Positions 35,249 to 44,389 of a DNA stretch of 64,000 bases are shown here, in pieces (the first letter of the stretch is position 1; each line of letters starts with the position of its first letter). The translations under genes were made by a program, and so were the position numbers. This stretch comes from Bdellovibrionales bacterium CG10_big_fil_rev_8_21_14_0_10_45_34 (GTDB lineage Bacteria > Bdellovibrionota > Bdellovibrionia > Bdellovibrionales > 1-14-0-10-45-34): assembly GCA_002778785.1 (NCBI GenBank), contig PEZS01000006.1, positions 76,518-140,517 on the forward strand, in the 5' to 3' direction. Below the pieces are notes generated by a model. The model did no database searches and was not told the origin of the DNA. It saw only the letters and a list, made by a program, of their open reading frames with translations.

Positions 35249-35983
35249 CTAACGGACAATGATGACTTCCGTCCGGTTGTTGCGTTCTTTTGAGGATTCG
35301 GGGTTTCGAACGAGGGGTTTGTTATCTGCATAAGCGGCCATAGATATTTTCTCTATAGGAAAACCGCTAATTTCAACAACAAAACGAAGAAGGCTTGTGG
35401 CCCGTGCAGAAGTGAGATTCCAAAGATTTCCGACTGCTTTAGAAAAACGCGTGTTATTGGCGGCATGACCTTCAACAATAATTTGTTCGGCTCCTTGCAC
35501 GAGAATTGCCAAAATGGTTTTTAACGACTCAAAAACTTCGCGGCGAAGTTTTTCATTTTCGCTCAAAAAAAGCATCTCGTTGTTAAAGGCAATGTGCAAT
35601 CCTTGGTCGTCGCGGTATATGCCAACAATTATTTCGTCTAACACTTCCTTTTTGACTGCGCTTGCAAGCTGAGTGCGGATTTGATCTTCGAGCTCGGCTC
35701 CAATACGCCCCCTTGGGAATAAATTTATCGGTGGAGGTATAGGGCTTCCTAATGGGTCAAATCGATTGTGATCGCCTTGTCCTGAAGTGCCAGGAAGCTG
35801 CACAAGAGCAGCGAATGCTGCTCGAATGGATTCTTCAAACTGTTTTTGCTTCTCCTCATCGTGGGTGGATGTGGCATAAAGTACCGTGAAAAAAGCAAAA
35901 AGAAGAGTGATGAAGTCTGCATAAGAGACAAGCCATCTCTCTAAGTTGGGCTCTTCATCGTGCGACCGACGTTTGCGATTCAT
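35249..35983 (-). CDS. motB: MotB flagellar-type stator subunit
   Basis: 244 aa. A membrane segment at about 20-38 includes VSYADFITLLFAFFTVLYAT, where Asp23 is the ion-binding residue. The OmpA-like domain (about 115-244: IIVEGHAANNTRFSKAVGNL, LTSARATSLLRFVVEISGFP, ISMAAYADNKPLV) should anchor to peptidoglycan. It follows its motA with no gap. It is distinct from the MotB-like protein of the motor operon at 13.8 kb, so the organism has at least two stator types. Confidence 0.94.
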   Translation of the reverse strand: MNRKRRSHDEEPNLERWLVSYADFITLLFAFFTVLYATSTHDEEKQKQFEESIRAAFAALVQLPGTSGQGDHNRFDPLGSPIPPPINLFPRGRIGAELEDQIRTQLASAVKKEVLDEIIVGIYRDDQGLHIAFNNEMLFLSENEKLRREVFESLKTILAILVQGAEQIIVEGHAANNTRFSKAVGNLWNLTSARATSLLRFVVEISGFPIEKISMAAYADNKPLVRNPESSKERNNRTEVIIVR

Positions 35984-36751
35984 TTATGTTCGGCCTTTTG
36001 AGCGACTTTGACTCTTATAACTCTCTAGCTTTTCTCTTAAGAGATGGGGGTTAATACCTGCAAGAATGCCAAGTGCGCCTTCGAGGATCATTTCTTTTGC
36101 AATGGACTCTTCTTGAACTTTTCGCTTTAGCTTGTTGCCAAGTGGGATAAAGAAAAGATTCGCAGAGCCAATACCGTATACCGTGGCCACAAAGGCGATC
36201 GCGATACCAGAGCCAAGCTTAGCTGTATCCGTAAGATTCTCCATAACATGTATCAAGCCGAGCACCGCACCGATGATACCTATTGTAGGAGCAAACCCTC
36301 CCGCCTCGGAGAAAACTTTTGCACCGGCAATTCGGCGCTCTTCGCTCATTGCGATTTCCGTTTCAAAAACGCTTCGAATGTGCGCCGGGTCTACGCCGTC
36401 AATAACGAACCGAAAAATATTCTGCATGTAAGAATTAGAGAACTTCGGTATGCGAGACTCCAAAGCCAAGATGGATTGCTTACGGGCAATATGTGCTGAC
36501 TCCGATATTTCCTCAATGAGACTATCGATATCGAATTCTTTGGAATCCTTGAAAGCTCTTGGCAGTAAATTACCAGCCATTCTAAGATCAGCAGGTGGAG
36601 CACTGACAAGGACGGCTCCAAGCGTACCGCCAAACACGATAATGGCAGCCGTGAGTTGTATCAGCGAGTTCACATGACCGCCTTCAAGAATTTGCCCAAA
36701 CAGAATGGCTCCAACCCCTAAAACAACTCCAAAAATACTTGCTCTATCCAC
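35984..36751 (-). CDS. motA: MotA flagellar-type stator subunit
   Basis: 255 aa from a GTG with GAGGGG upstream. Four membrane segments: about 2-20, 28-50, 148-170, 180-203. The motif GGFAPTIGIIGAVLGLIHVM is the MotA third-helix signature with its proline. The cytoplasmic loop is rich in charge and includes ALESRIPKFSNSYMQNIFRF, while AHIRSVFETEIAMSEERR holds the conserved Arg/Glu cluster that faces FliG. Between flbD (1 bp) and motB (0 bp). Confidence 0.95.
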   Translation of the reverse strand: MDRASIFGVVLGVGAILFGQILEGGHVNSLIQLTAAIIVFGGTLGAVLVSAPPADLRMAGNLLPRAFKDSKEFDIDSLIEEISESAHIARKQSILALESRIPKFSNSYMQNIFRFVIDGVDPAHIRSVFETEIAMSEERRIAGAKVFSEAGGFAPTIGIIGAVLGLIHVMENLTDTAKLGSGIAIAFVATVYGIGSANLFFIPLGNKLKRKVQEESIAKEMILEGALGILAGINPHLLREKLESYKSQSRSKGRT

Positions 36752-36752
36752 G

Positions 36753-36983
36753 CTACCCCTCGCTCAATGACAATCTATGGTTCAAAATATCTCGGAAAGG
36801 CCCTACAAAAATTTTCTGTCGATAATCTAAGATCAACTGAGCAATCTCCTGGGCAGACTCCTTTACTAGCAAGGTTTCGCCGTCTCTAAACTGAATGCGC
36901 GAATCGGGACCTGGATCAACCGACTGCACCAAATCGGGGTTGAGAAGAATTTTTCGTCCATCCATGCGCGTAAGCTCAATCAT
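36753..36983 (-). CDS. flbD: FlbD-type flagellar small protein
   Basis: 76 aa. MIELTRMDGRKILLNPDLVQ followed by FRDGETLLVKES is the compact FlbD (swrD) pattern found next to motA in many flagellated bacteria; in Bacillus the homologue SwrD raises stator power. It is the first gene of the flbD-motA-motB operon. No other flagellar gene is nearby. Confidence 0.9.
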   Translation of the reverse strand: MIELTRMDGRKILLNPDLVQSVDPGPDSRIQFRDGETLLVKESAQEIAQLILDYRQKIFVGPFRDILNHRLSLSEG

Positions 36984-37127
36984 GAAATCTATTCTGACAC
37001 GAACTCACTCAATTGGTAAAAGAGCACATCTAGACAAAAGTCTGAGTTCCTTCTAAGTATTGTGGGTACTGAATTCGTTCAACCTATATTAGCCTAGGGA
37101 ACAGGCAGTAATCGGGATGGGTAGTTT

Positions 37128-37691
37128 TTGAAAACATGGGATGCAGAATTGTTTTACTGGATCAATGGTGGGTGGTCTGCCGAGTGGTGGGATCCGTTCT
37201 GGATTGCAATGAGCGATCTGCACAAAATTGGTTGGTTTGCCTGGGGTATAATACCGGCGGCGGTATTGCTGATACTCTTAAAATATCGCGCCTCTGGGTT
37301 GGCATTTCTGCTCGGCCTGTTGTTATCACTTGGTGCTGCGGATTTAGTTGCCTACCGAGGGGTTAAGATTTGGATTAAGCGTCCAAGGCCAGAGGTACAA
37401 GGGTTACAAGTTCAGTTAAAAACCATCTCGCACTCTGGGTACAGCTTTCCGTCAAATCATGCGGCAAATACGATGGCTATGGCGGTTTACTCCTGCATCT
37501 TTAACCCCGTACTCGGCGCTTTTATGTTATTGGGTGCGTTGCTCGTCGGCTTAAGCCGAATCTACGTGGGGGTGCACTTTCCGTTAGATGTACTTTCAGG
37601 ATGGGCCATCGGGGCATTTTTAGGGCTTATCATTGGAAGAGTTTATCTTCGTTCAGTTCTTAAACGCATCAAAAGCGCGGCTTTCGTTTAA
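37128..37691 (+). CDS. PAP2-family membrane phosphatase
   Basis: 187 aa from a TTG. Five or so membrane segments. The three acid-phosphatase motifs are complete: KIWIKRPRP (KxxxxxxRP), SFPSNHA (PSxH) and SRIYVGVHFPLD (SRxxxxxH). It probably removes phosphate from a lipid phosphate such as undecaprenyl pyrophosphate or phosphatidate; the substrate cannot be told from sequence. 23 bp separate it from the epimerase gene, so the two may be co-transcribed. Confidence 0.9.
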   Translation: MKTWDAELFYWINGGWSAEWWDPFWIAMSDLHKIGWFAWGIIPAAVLLILLKYRASGLAFLLGLLLSLGAADLVAYRGVKIWIKRPRPEVQGLQVQLKTISHSGYSFPSNHAANTMAMAVYSCIFNPVLGAFMLLGALLVGLSRIYVGVHFPLDVLSGWAIGAFLGLIIGRVYLRSVLKRIKSAAFV

Positions 37692-37714
37692 CTCGAATTC
37701 CTATAGGGTAGGTT

Positions 37715-38689
37715 ATGAATAAAATATTGGTCACCGGGGCGTCTGGATTTATTGGGAAGAGACTTCTCGAAAAACTTATAGAAAGTTCAGGGGGCTCGAT
37801 TCGCGTGCTTGGTAGAAAAGAGAATCCAAATTGGGCGGCGACGGGGGTTGAGTTCATCAAGGGCGACATCACCGACGTTACTTCGGTGGAAAAAGCTGTG
37901 AGGGGTGTGGATTTTGTATACCACCTTGCCGGGCTTATTGCGTACAAGGCTTCCGAGCGTCAAAAAATGGAAGACATCAATGTTGGCGGCACAAAAAATA
38001 TCGGTGAAGCTTGCGTTAAGTACGGAGTCAAAAAGCTTGTTTATATGAGCAGTGTTTGTGCTATCGGCGCGAGTGAAACTCCACAAGCTCTAGATGAGAA
38101 CTCAGAGTACACCATCGGCAAATACAACTTGGGATATTTTGAGACAAAACGGAAATCAGAAATCGAGCTAAAGAAGTTGATTGGCGAGAAGGGTTTAGAC
38201 GCTGTTTTTGTGAATCCATCAACAGTTTACGGCAAAGGCGATGTCGAAAAAGGCAGTCGCTCAGCGCAGGTGAAGGTGGCGCAAGGCCGCTTTAAGTTTT
38301 ACGCTCCCGGCGGGGTGAGTATTGCGGATCTTGATAGCGTGGTTGCAGCGACACTCAAAGCGCGTGAAGTCGGCAGAACTGGGGAGCGATATATTTTGAG
38401 CGGTGATAACATCACCATCAAACAACTCTTTGAAATGATTGCAGCTGAGGCAGGAGTAGAAGCGCCGAAGATTCGATTGCCTCGTTCAGTTCTCATGGCG
38501 CTGGGTCACATAGGAGATTTTGCCACAAGTTTAGGATTAAAAGGCGGGTTCAGTTTAGAGAACGCGATCAGTTCGAGTTTGTTTCATTGGTTTAATCACG
38601 ACAAGGCAAAGCGTGAACTCGGTTACAATCCTTTGCCCGCACGAGAAGCCATTAAACACTCCGTGCAATATTTTCTGCAGAACAAATAA
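37715..38689 (+). CDS. NAD(P)-dependent epimerase/dehydratase
   Basis: 324 aa, extended short-chain dehydrogenase. The Rossmann motif GASGFIGKRLLEKL starts at residue 8, LVYMSSVCAIGA contains the catalytic Ser, and YFETK supplies the YxxxK pair. The region GGVSIADLDSVVAATLKARE is typical of the dihydroflavonol-reductase/HpnA-like group. It probably acts on a nucleotide sugar, sterol-like or hopanoid precursor; the substrate is unknown. Confidence 0.88.
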   Translation: MNKILVTGASGFIGKRLLEKLIESSGGSIRVLGRKENPNWAATGVEFIKGDITDVTSVEKAVRGVDFVYHLAGLIAYKASERQKMEDINVGGTKNIGEACVKYGVKKLVYMSSVCAIGASETPQALDENSEYTIGKYNLGYFETKRKSEIELKKLIGEKGLDAVFVNPSTVYGKGDVEKGSRSAQVKVAQGRFKFYAPGGVSIADLDSVVAATLKAREVGRTGERYILSGDNITIKQLFEMIAAEAGVEAPKIRLPRSVLMALGHIGDFATSLGLKGGFSLENAISSSLFHWFNHDKAKRELGYNPLPAREAIKHSVQYFLQNK

Positions 38690-38726
38690 CAGCGTAAGTG
38701 TTTGGTTCCTGAAAATCTTTTCCGAA

Positions 38727-39599
38727 CTACTGATTGATGGCGGCGGGGGCGCCGGTGCGAGCCTTGAAAAAAGCCATTGCAGCAAGTGTGACGACAAAAG
38801 GCATTGCTGTTAAGAACTGCGAAGGAAGTACTTCTACATTCATACCCTGAAGTTGAATCTGTAGGGCATCAAGTATTCCAAAGGCTGCACATGCCGCAAA
38901 CGTTGTTACTGGTTTCCAGCGGCCCAATATGAGAGCGGCAAGAGCAAGAAATCCGCGTCCGGCACTCATTTGATTCACATAGCCTGCGCCTTCTGAAATG
39001 CTCAAATAAACTCCGCCCAAGGCACAGATCAAACCACCGGCAACGACGCTAAAGAATCGCACTTTGGTTGGCAAAACTCCCGTCGAACTCAGCGCAGTAG
39101 GGTTTTCTCCGGCTGCCCTTAAGTAAAGACCCCATTTTGTTTGAAACAAAAACCAATGGGTGAAGACGAAAAGCGAAACGGCTACAACGCTAAAAAGAAT
39201 CGTGGAATCGAGACGTTCAGAAATTTCAAGGCGAGGCGTTGAGCCAGTGACTCCAAATAGTGTTCTGGTCATCACCGGTAAGAATCCAATGGCAAGGAAG
39301 TTAATGCCGGTGCCGACCACAATGTGGTCGCCTCGTCCAAAGATACAAGTGAAAGCAAACAATCCGGCGATAAGAGCACCGGCCAAAAGCCCTGCTAAGA
39401 GACCGAGCCAAGGATTGTGCGTGAGAGCCGTTACGGCGGCAGCTGCGAAGGCTGAAGTTAAAAGCTTTCCTTCAAGTGCAATATTGGCGACTCCGCTCTT
39501 TTCACTCCATAGACCGCCCAAAGAAGCCAATAGCAAGGGCAAACTTAGTCGCCAACTAGAAGCTATCAACTCTATCAAAGCTTGCATGAATTCTCCCAC
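38727..39599 (-). CDS. ABC importer permease B, nucleoside type
   Basis: 290 aa with about nine hydrophobic segments. EKSGVANIALEGKLLTSAFA near residue 32 is the family motif of the BPD_transp_2 permeases of nucleoside uptake systems (NupC/YufQ type). It pairs with the upstream permease, which is encoded 9 bp away. Last gene of the four-gene importer operon. Confidence 0.9.
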   Translation of the reverse strand: MGEFMQALIELIASSWRLSLPLLLASLGGLWSEKSGVANIALEGKLLTSAFAAAAVTALTHNPWLGLLAGLLAGALIAGLFAFTCIFGRGDHIVVGTGINFLAIGFLPVMTRTLFGVTGSTPRLEISERLDSTILFSVVAVSLFVFTHWFLFQTKWGLYLRAAGENPTALSSTGVLPTKVRFFSVVAGGLICALGGVYLSISEGAGYVNQMSAGRGFLALAALILGRWKPVTTFAACAAFGILDALQIQLQGMNVEVLPSQFLTAMPFVVTLAAMAFFKARTGAPAAINQ

Positions 39600-39608
39600 G
39601 TCTAAAAC

Positions 39609-40637
39609 TCAAACCTTTCTTTTCACAAACCGATTCCGGAGGCTTCCCAGCCAATGGGAAATCCCCGACTGAGAGCTGAGGATTAAAATTATAAGAGCTT
39701 GAATGACGAACGAAAAATCTTTGCTGACGTTTTCTGTATCAATATCAAGATCGATAGCCCCTTTTGTGAGAGCTCCAAAAAACAGTGCTGAAAAAATAAT
39801 CAGGACCGGATTAGCTCTTGATATGAGTGCGACGGCGATCCCAAAGAAACCCGCACCACTCATGAAATTTTCCTTCAAATAAAGAGCATCGCCCAAAAGA
39901 AAATTCAAAGAGGCCATCCCCGCGAATCCCCCAGCAACAAATAGAGAAGCAATTTGATTATTGTCCAAATTGACTCCTAATCGCCGGGCAAACTCAGGAG
40001 CCTCCCCAGTGAGTCGTTGCTCAAGCCCAAACCGAGTGCGCTTTGCTATCCACCAGGCTAAGACGGCGGTCAATATCGAAAAGAAAAACATCCAGTTGGC
40101 AGAGCTGTCACTGATGTTGAGGGCCGGTAGTCTGTAAGACTCGCTGAGTGGCAAAGTTTGCGGTGAGGCGGAGCTTCTGTCGCGAAATGGTTCTACGACC
40201 ATAAAAGCCAACAACGCGTAGGCCACATAGTTTAAGAGTATAGTGATAAGCACTTCATGAGTGCCTCTCTTTGCCCGAAACCAACCAGCAATTGCACCCC
40301 AGGCGCCTGCTCCGACAAAGCATGCAATCACCACTACGAAGCTGGCCACCAACGGGTTTAATTCCTTAAGAAAATGGCCGACCAAGTAGGCACAGAGACC
40401 CCCGATTGCCATTTGCCCTTCTGCGCCGATATTGAAAAGCCCAGCACGCAGAGCCCAAGAAACACTTAGGCCTGTCATTATAAGCGGCGTTGCCAGATAA
40501 ATCGTGTATCCAGCAGCATCAAGACTTCCAAAGCTTCCTACAACGAGAATGCGAGCCACGGTGAGTGGATTTTCGCCGACGACTAACACACTCATAAGTG
40601 CGAGAATGGTTGAAGCAACTCCGAGCAGAACTTTCAC
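39609..40637 (-). CDS. ABC importer permease A, nucleoside type
   Basis: 342 aa, polytopic. LRAGLFNIGAEGQMAIGGLC (about 64-83) is the motif shared with YufP/NupB-type permeases, and HEVLITILLNYVAYALLAFM follows. The gene overlaps the ATPase stop by 4 bp. It forms the membrane pore with permease B. Confidence 0.92.
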   Translation of the reverse strand: MKVLLGVASTILALMSVLVVGENPLTVARILVVGSFGSLDAAGYTIYLATPLIMTGLSVSWALRAGLFNIGAEGQMAIGGLCAYLVGHFLKELNPLVASFVVVIACFVGAGAWGAIAGWFRAKRGTHEVLITILLNYVAYALLAFMVVEPFRDRSSASPQTLPLSESYRLPALNISDSSANWMFFFSILTAVLAWWIAKRTRFGLEQRLTGEAPEFARRLGVNLDNNQIASLFVAGGFAGMASLNFLLGDALYLKENFMSGAGFFGIAVALISRANPVLIIFSALFFGALTKGAIDLDIDTENVSKDFSFVIQALIILILSSQSGISHWLGSLRNRFVKRKV

Positions 40638-42163
40638 TCTTTAACTCCGGTCATCAACTGGCCAATAGTGTTTACGTTGTAAGGAGGTGTTAGCGCCACT
40701 GAGAGACTACCCGAGTAGATAACATGAATCTTGTGGCAAAGACTGAAAAGTTCTTCTAGATCAGCGCTAAAAAGAAGGCTTGCTCCCCCCGCTAGTGCAT
40801 GAGCTCGAAGGAGCTCGTGGATATGTTCCGTCGACTTAAGGTCAACTCCTCGAGTGGGCTGGTGACATATTAAAAGTTTTGGTTTTCGCAGCAGCGCCTC
40901 TCTCGCAAAAACAAGCTTCTGTTGGTTACCGCCACTCATCGATACGATCTGGGTCGACAAAGAGGGATACGCAACAGACATCTCTTTTAAAGAGGCAATA
41001 GCTTCGTCGTAAGGTCTGGCGAAATCAACAAGCCCCCTCGGGGTGTAAGTTGTTGGAAGTCCAACTACAGTGTTGATATAAACCGACTCCTGACACCACA
41101 AACTTTGTGAGTGCCGGTCTTGTGCTATAAAACCAACTCCTAGGTTCCTAATTTCTTTGGTAGAAAGTTTGCATATCTCTTCGCCCATAATTTTGGCGGA
41201 TCCCGTATAGGGCTCAAGGCCCAACAAAACATTCACAAGCAGAGATTGACCACTTCCTTCGACGCCAGCTATGCCGATTATTTCTCCGGCATTGAGCTCA
41301 AGTTCTAATTGCGATAAGTTCGACTGAGAAAATGCGTTCTCGGCAGAAAGCTTAAGGCTGAGAAGGTTGTTCGGCAGATCACTTTGCACTTCTAGGTTTG
41401 GGGACTGAATTGGCTTTTCAGACAAGGAAGCTGCCTTCATCTCACCCATTAAGAGGGACACGACATCACTTTCTTTTGAATCGGCGATTTGGCCCGTTTT
41501 TACAAGTTCGCCTTTTCTGAGTACCGCGTAAGAATCACAAACAGAAAAAACCTCCGCCACTTTGTGAGTAACAATAACAATGGTTTTTCCGGATAACTTG
41601 AGCTGTTTAAGTACGCTAAAGAATTCTGTCTTCTCTGACGGAGAAAGTACGGCCGTAGGTTCATCTAAAAACAGAATATCTGCCCCCCCATAAAGAAGCT
41701 TTACAATCTCGAGGCGTTGTTTTTGGCCGACACTGAGATCTCTCACAAACAAATCAGGATTTAATTCAAACGAAGCAGAAGGGAGAACCTTTCTTACGTC
41801 ATTCAAGATTGCGTCTTTATCGAAGACCCCAATAGCACTCGTCGGAGCACCAGATAACAAAATATTCTCATAGACCGTTAAATTTTCTACCAGAGAAAAG
41901 TGTTGTTCTAACAACCCAACACCAAAGTTTTTTGCTTTCATTGGATTTATCGGAAAGGCTCTTTCGCCTTTTATAAAGAGGCTTCCAGAATCACTTTTGT
42001 AGAGGCCAAATAGACACTTTAAGAGAGTTGATTTTCCGGCGCCGTTTTCGCCAAGAAGCCCAAGCACTTCACCTTTTCGCACTTTAACTGAGCACGGTTT
42101 TAAGGCCTGAAAATCTCCAAACCTTTTAGATATGTCATTAGCTATTATGGCCCATTCATTCAT
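40634..42163 (-). CDS. Double-domain ABC ATPase of nucleoside importer
   Basis: About 509 aa from the ATG at 42163, chosen because the family begins close to the ABC domain (ANDISKRFGDFQALK); an in-frame TTG at 42241 would add 26 residues unlike the family. The first domain has Walker A GENGAGKSTLL, signature LSVGQKQRLEIVKLL and ILFLDEPTAVLSPSE. The second has the deviant Walker A GVEGSGQSLL, signature SGGNQQKLVFARE and LICHQPTRGVDLKS, as usual in YufO/NupA proteins. It energises both permeases. Confidence 0.93.
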   Translation of the reverse strand: MNEWAIIANDISKRFGDFQALKPCSVKVRKGEVLGLLGENGAGKSTLLKCLFGLYKSDSGSLFIKGERAFPINPMKAKNFGVGLLEQHFSLVENLTVYENILLSGAPTSAIGVFDKDAILNDVRKVLPSASFELNPDLFVRDLSVGQKQRLEIVKLLYGGADILFLDEPTAVLSPSEKTEFFSVLKQLKLSGKTIVIVTHKVAEVFSVCDSYAVLRKGELVKTGQIADSKESDVVSLLMGEMKAASLSEKPIQSPNLEVQSDLPNNLLSLKLSAENAFSQSNLSQLELELNAGEIIGIAGVEGSGQSLLVNVLLGLEPYTGSAKIMGEEICKLSTKEIRNLGVGFIAQDRHSQSLWCQESVYINTVVGLPTTYTPRGLVDFARPYDEAIASLKEMSVAYPSLSTQIVSMSGGNQQKLVFAREALLRKPKLLICHQPTRGVDLKSTEHIHELLRAHALAGGASLLFSADLEELFSLCHKIHVIYSGSLSVALTPPYNVNTIGQLMTGVKE

Positions 42164-42250
42164 AACATGAGTGCCAGCGGGTTCACTGATTGACCTGACG
42201 GTGAGGCTTTGAGATGAGTGGGTCACTTTTGGATCAGTCAAAATTGAAAC

Positions 42251-43309
42251 TTACTTTTTTTGTTTTTCATAATAGTCGGGCACTTTTATGCGGCCATCGA
42301 TAATTTGCTGACGAATTTCCTCGACGTCTTTAACATACTTAGCAATAAGATCTCGGTTGTGATCATCAAGTGAAAAGCCAACACCGTTGTTTTTTAAATC
42401 CATTGCAAGAGTTCCACCCTTTAGTTCTGATTTTTTGAAGGAGGAGATGGCTTGAAATACCGCCTCATCCACTCTCTTTACCATGCTCGTAATGATTCGG
42501 CCCGGCTTAATCCAATTTTGATTGCTATCAACTCCAATAGCAAAGGCGGATCTTTCTTCGGCGGCATCAAACAAACCCAAATTGCTTTTGCCGGCAGCTC
42601 CAAAAATGATATCAATCCCTTTTGAGTAAAGATTTTTGGCAAGTTCTTTTGCTCGATTTGGATTGGCCCAAGCCTCTCCCGTGACTCCCACATATTGAAC
42701 GTTCAACTCAATCTTTGGATTGAAATGTTTTGCTCCCGCCTCGTAACCCAAGTGAAATCGTCTAATCAGAGGCACATCCATGCCGCCCAAAAATCCGATC
42801 CTGCTAGTTTTTGAGTGACGAGCCGCCAGATAGCCAACCAAAAAAGAGCCTTCGTGGTCGGCAAACACTGCTGACGTCACATTTGGGGCATTCACTTCAG
42901 CATCAATTAGTAAAAAATGGGTCTTTGGATGTTTAGGCGCTACCCGTTCAACGGCAGCTTTTTGAGTGAAGCCGACGGCAATAATTAGCGGAACCCCTCT
43001 TTGTGCAAGAGCATTCAAGCTGGGCTCGTAAGAGTTATCGTCGTTGGGCTCGACATCTTTGATTTCTACTGAGTGCTCGGCCTTAGCGCGGGCAAGGCCC
43101 TCTTCTACCATCGAGTTAAAGGCCTTATCGTCTTTGCCCCCTTTGTCGTAAACTACACCCACCGTGAATGTTGGATTTATAGAGGCTTCTTTTTCTTTTT
43201 CAGAAGTGCATCCAGCCGTAATAAGAAAGCAAGCGCAGGCTCTAACGAGGACTGGGGTCCATTGCAGTCTCAGCGAATGCCCGGGGATGATTGACAATAG
43301 GTTTTTCAC
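42251..43309 (-). CDS. bmpA: BmpA/PnrA-type nucleoside-binding lipoprotein
   Basis: 352 aa from a GTG with GAGGAG 8 bases upstream. The signal peptide ends CFLITAGC (lipobox). The mature part begins FTVGVVYDKGGKDDKAFNSM, followed by PKTHFLLIDAEVNAPNVTSA, EGSFLVGYLAARHSKTSRIGF and KGIDIIFGAAGKSNLGLFDA, the standard BMP family pattern. It captures nucleosides for the importer encoded just downstream. First gene of the operon. Confidence 0.94.
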   Translation of the reverse strand: MKNLLSIIPGHSLRLQWTPVLVRACACFLITAGCTSEKEKEASINPTFTVGVVYDKGGKDDKAFNSMVEEGLARAKAEHSVEIKDVEPNDDNSYEPSLNALAQRGVPLIIAVGFTQKAAVERVAPKHPKTHFLLIDAEVNAPNVTSAVFADHEGSFLVGYLAARHSKTSRIGFLGGMDVPLIRRFHLGYEAGAKHFNPKIELNVQYVGVTGEAWANPNRAKELAKNLYSKGIDIIFGAAGKSNLGLFDAAEERSAFAIGVDSNQNWIKPGRIITSMVKRVDEAVFQAISSFKKSELKGGTLAMDLKNNGVGFSLDDHNRDLIAKYVKDVEEIRQQIIDGRIKVPDYYEKQKK

Positions 43310-43441
43310 AGAAAATTCTCCTCTTTCTTGATAAAAATGGGAGGGACTGTACTTACTTTTAAATAGTCTAAGTGGTTGTTCAATTTAAGAGTAATACAGT
43401 ATAGTCCCAGTCTCGTGAACTATAAGTTTTCAAAGGGCAAA

Positions 43442-44389
43442 ATGGCGAGGGAAAAGAAAAGAAAACACCTTAAGGAGGGTATTCGCGTTTTGCTGGCGAT
43501 ACTGCTAGCGGCTACATGCCTTGTTGGCCTATTTGCCCTAGGCCTTTTGTTTGCGTTTACCCGACTGCCTGATGTGTCAGTTATGAAAAAGTGCGTGCGG
43601 ACCTCGATGTACGGGGTGGATTTGTGCCCTTCTTCATCTAAATTTGCAAAGTTGTCAGAAGTTTCGCCGACATTCTTGCAGGCGCTTGTTCAAACCGAAG
43701 ACGCCAGTTTTTATGCTCACAACGGTTTTGATTTTAATGAGGTCAGAAACTCTCTTCGTACGAACTTACAACTTGGCACTTCGGCTCGAGGGGCCTCAAC
43801 AATCACTCAGCAGCTGGCAAAAAATGTTTTTTTAAGTCCAGAAAAGACAATGCAGCGCAAGTTTCTCGAGGCCTACCTCACCACGCAGATTGAAAAAAAG
43901 TTTTCAAAAGCGGAGATCCTGGAGAGGTATATAAATGTTGTCGAGTTTGGCGAACAAATTTACGGGGTAAAAGCCGCTTCGCAGTTTTATTTTTCTAAAT
44001 CGCCATCGAAGCTCAATTCATTGGAATCGGCGTTTTTGGTAATGCTTCTTCCGAATCCGAAGAAATACAGCGCCAGCTTTCGAGCAAAGAAACTGACAGA
44101 TTTTGACAAAAGCCGCATTCGACTCATCACCCAGAGGTTGTTTAAGTCTGGCCGAATTAGTGAATTGGAATACCGATGGTCAAAGAGACATATAGAGGAT
44201 TTTCCGTGGCGGGGAATTCCCACGGCTCATGAAGAAGTTTTTGAATCGGGAGAGTGGAGTTTTGCTGATGACGAAAACGTTGAAGTTATAGAAGACGAGT
44301 CGTTTGAAGAAGAAGTCGCTCCCAGGTTTGAGCCAGAAAACTCCGGACTTTCTATAGAAGACGAAATCAAACACGAAACTGGCGACTAA
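43442..44389 (+). CDS. mtgA: Monofunctional peptidoglycan glycosyltransferase (GT51)
   Basis: About 315 aa from the ATG at 43442 (AAGGG upstream). A basic N-terminus is followed by one membrane segment (about 15-40). The GT51 domain covers about 70-235: ALVQTEDASFYAHNGFDFNE with catalytic Glu86, GASTITQQLAKNVFL, RKFLEAYLTTQIEKKFSKAE and ERYINVVEFGEQIYGVKAAS. No transpeptidase domain. A 50-residue acidic tail (DENVEVIEDESFEEEVAPRF) is unusual. It polymerises lipid II into glycan strands. Its stop overlaps the convergent ABC-2 permease stop by 4 bp. Confidence 0.93.
   Translation: MAREKKRKHLKEGIRVLLAILLAATCLVGLFALGLLFAFTRLPDVSVMKKCVRTSMYGVDLCPSSSKFAKLSEVSPTFLQALVQTEDASFYAHNGFDFNEVRNSLRTNLQLGTSARGASTITQQLAKNVFLSPEKTMQRKFLEAYLTTQIEKKFSKAEILERYINVVEFGEQIYGVKAASQFYFSKSPSKLNSLESAFLVMLLPNPKKYSASFRAKKLTDFDKSRIRLITQRLFKSGRISELEYRWSKRHIEDFPWRGIPTAHEEVFESGEWSFADDENVEVIEDESFEEEVAPRFEPENSGLSIEDEIKHETGD

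Noticed and set aside
42164..42241. TTG at 42241 as start of the double ABC ATPase
   Set aside because: No ribosome site, and the extra 26 residues are absent in the usual family architecture; the ATG at 42163 fits better, though it too lacks a clear ribosome site.
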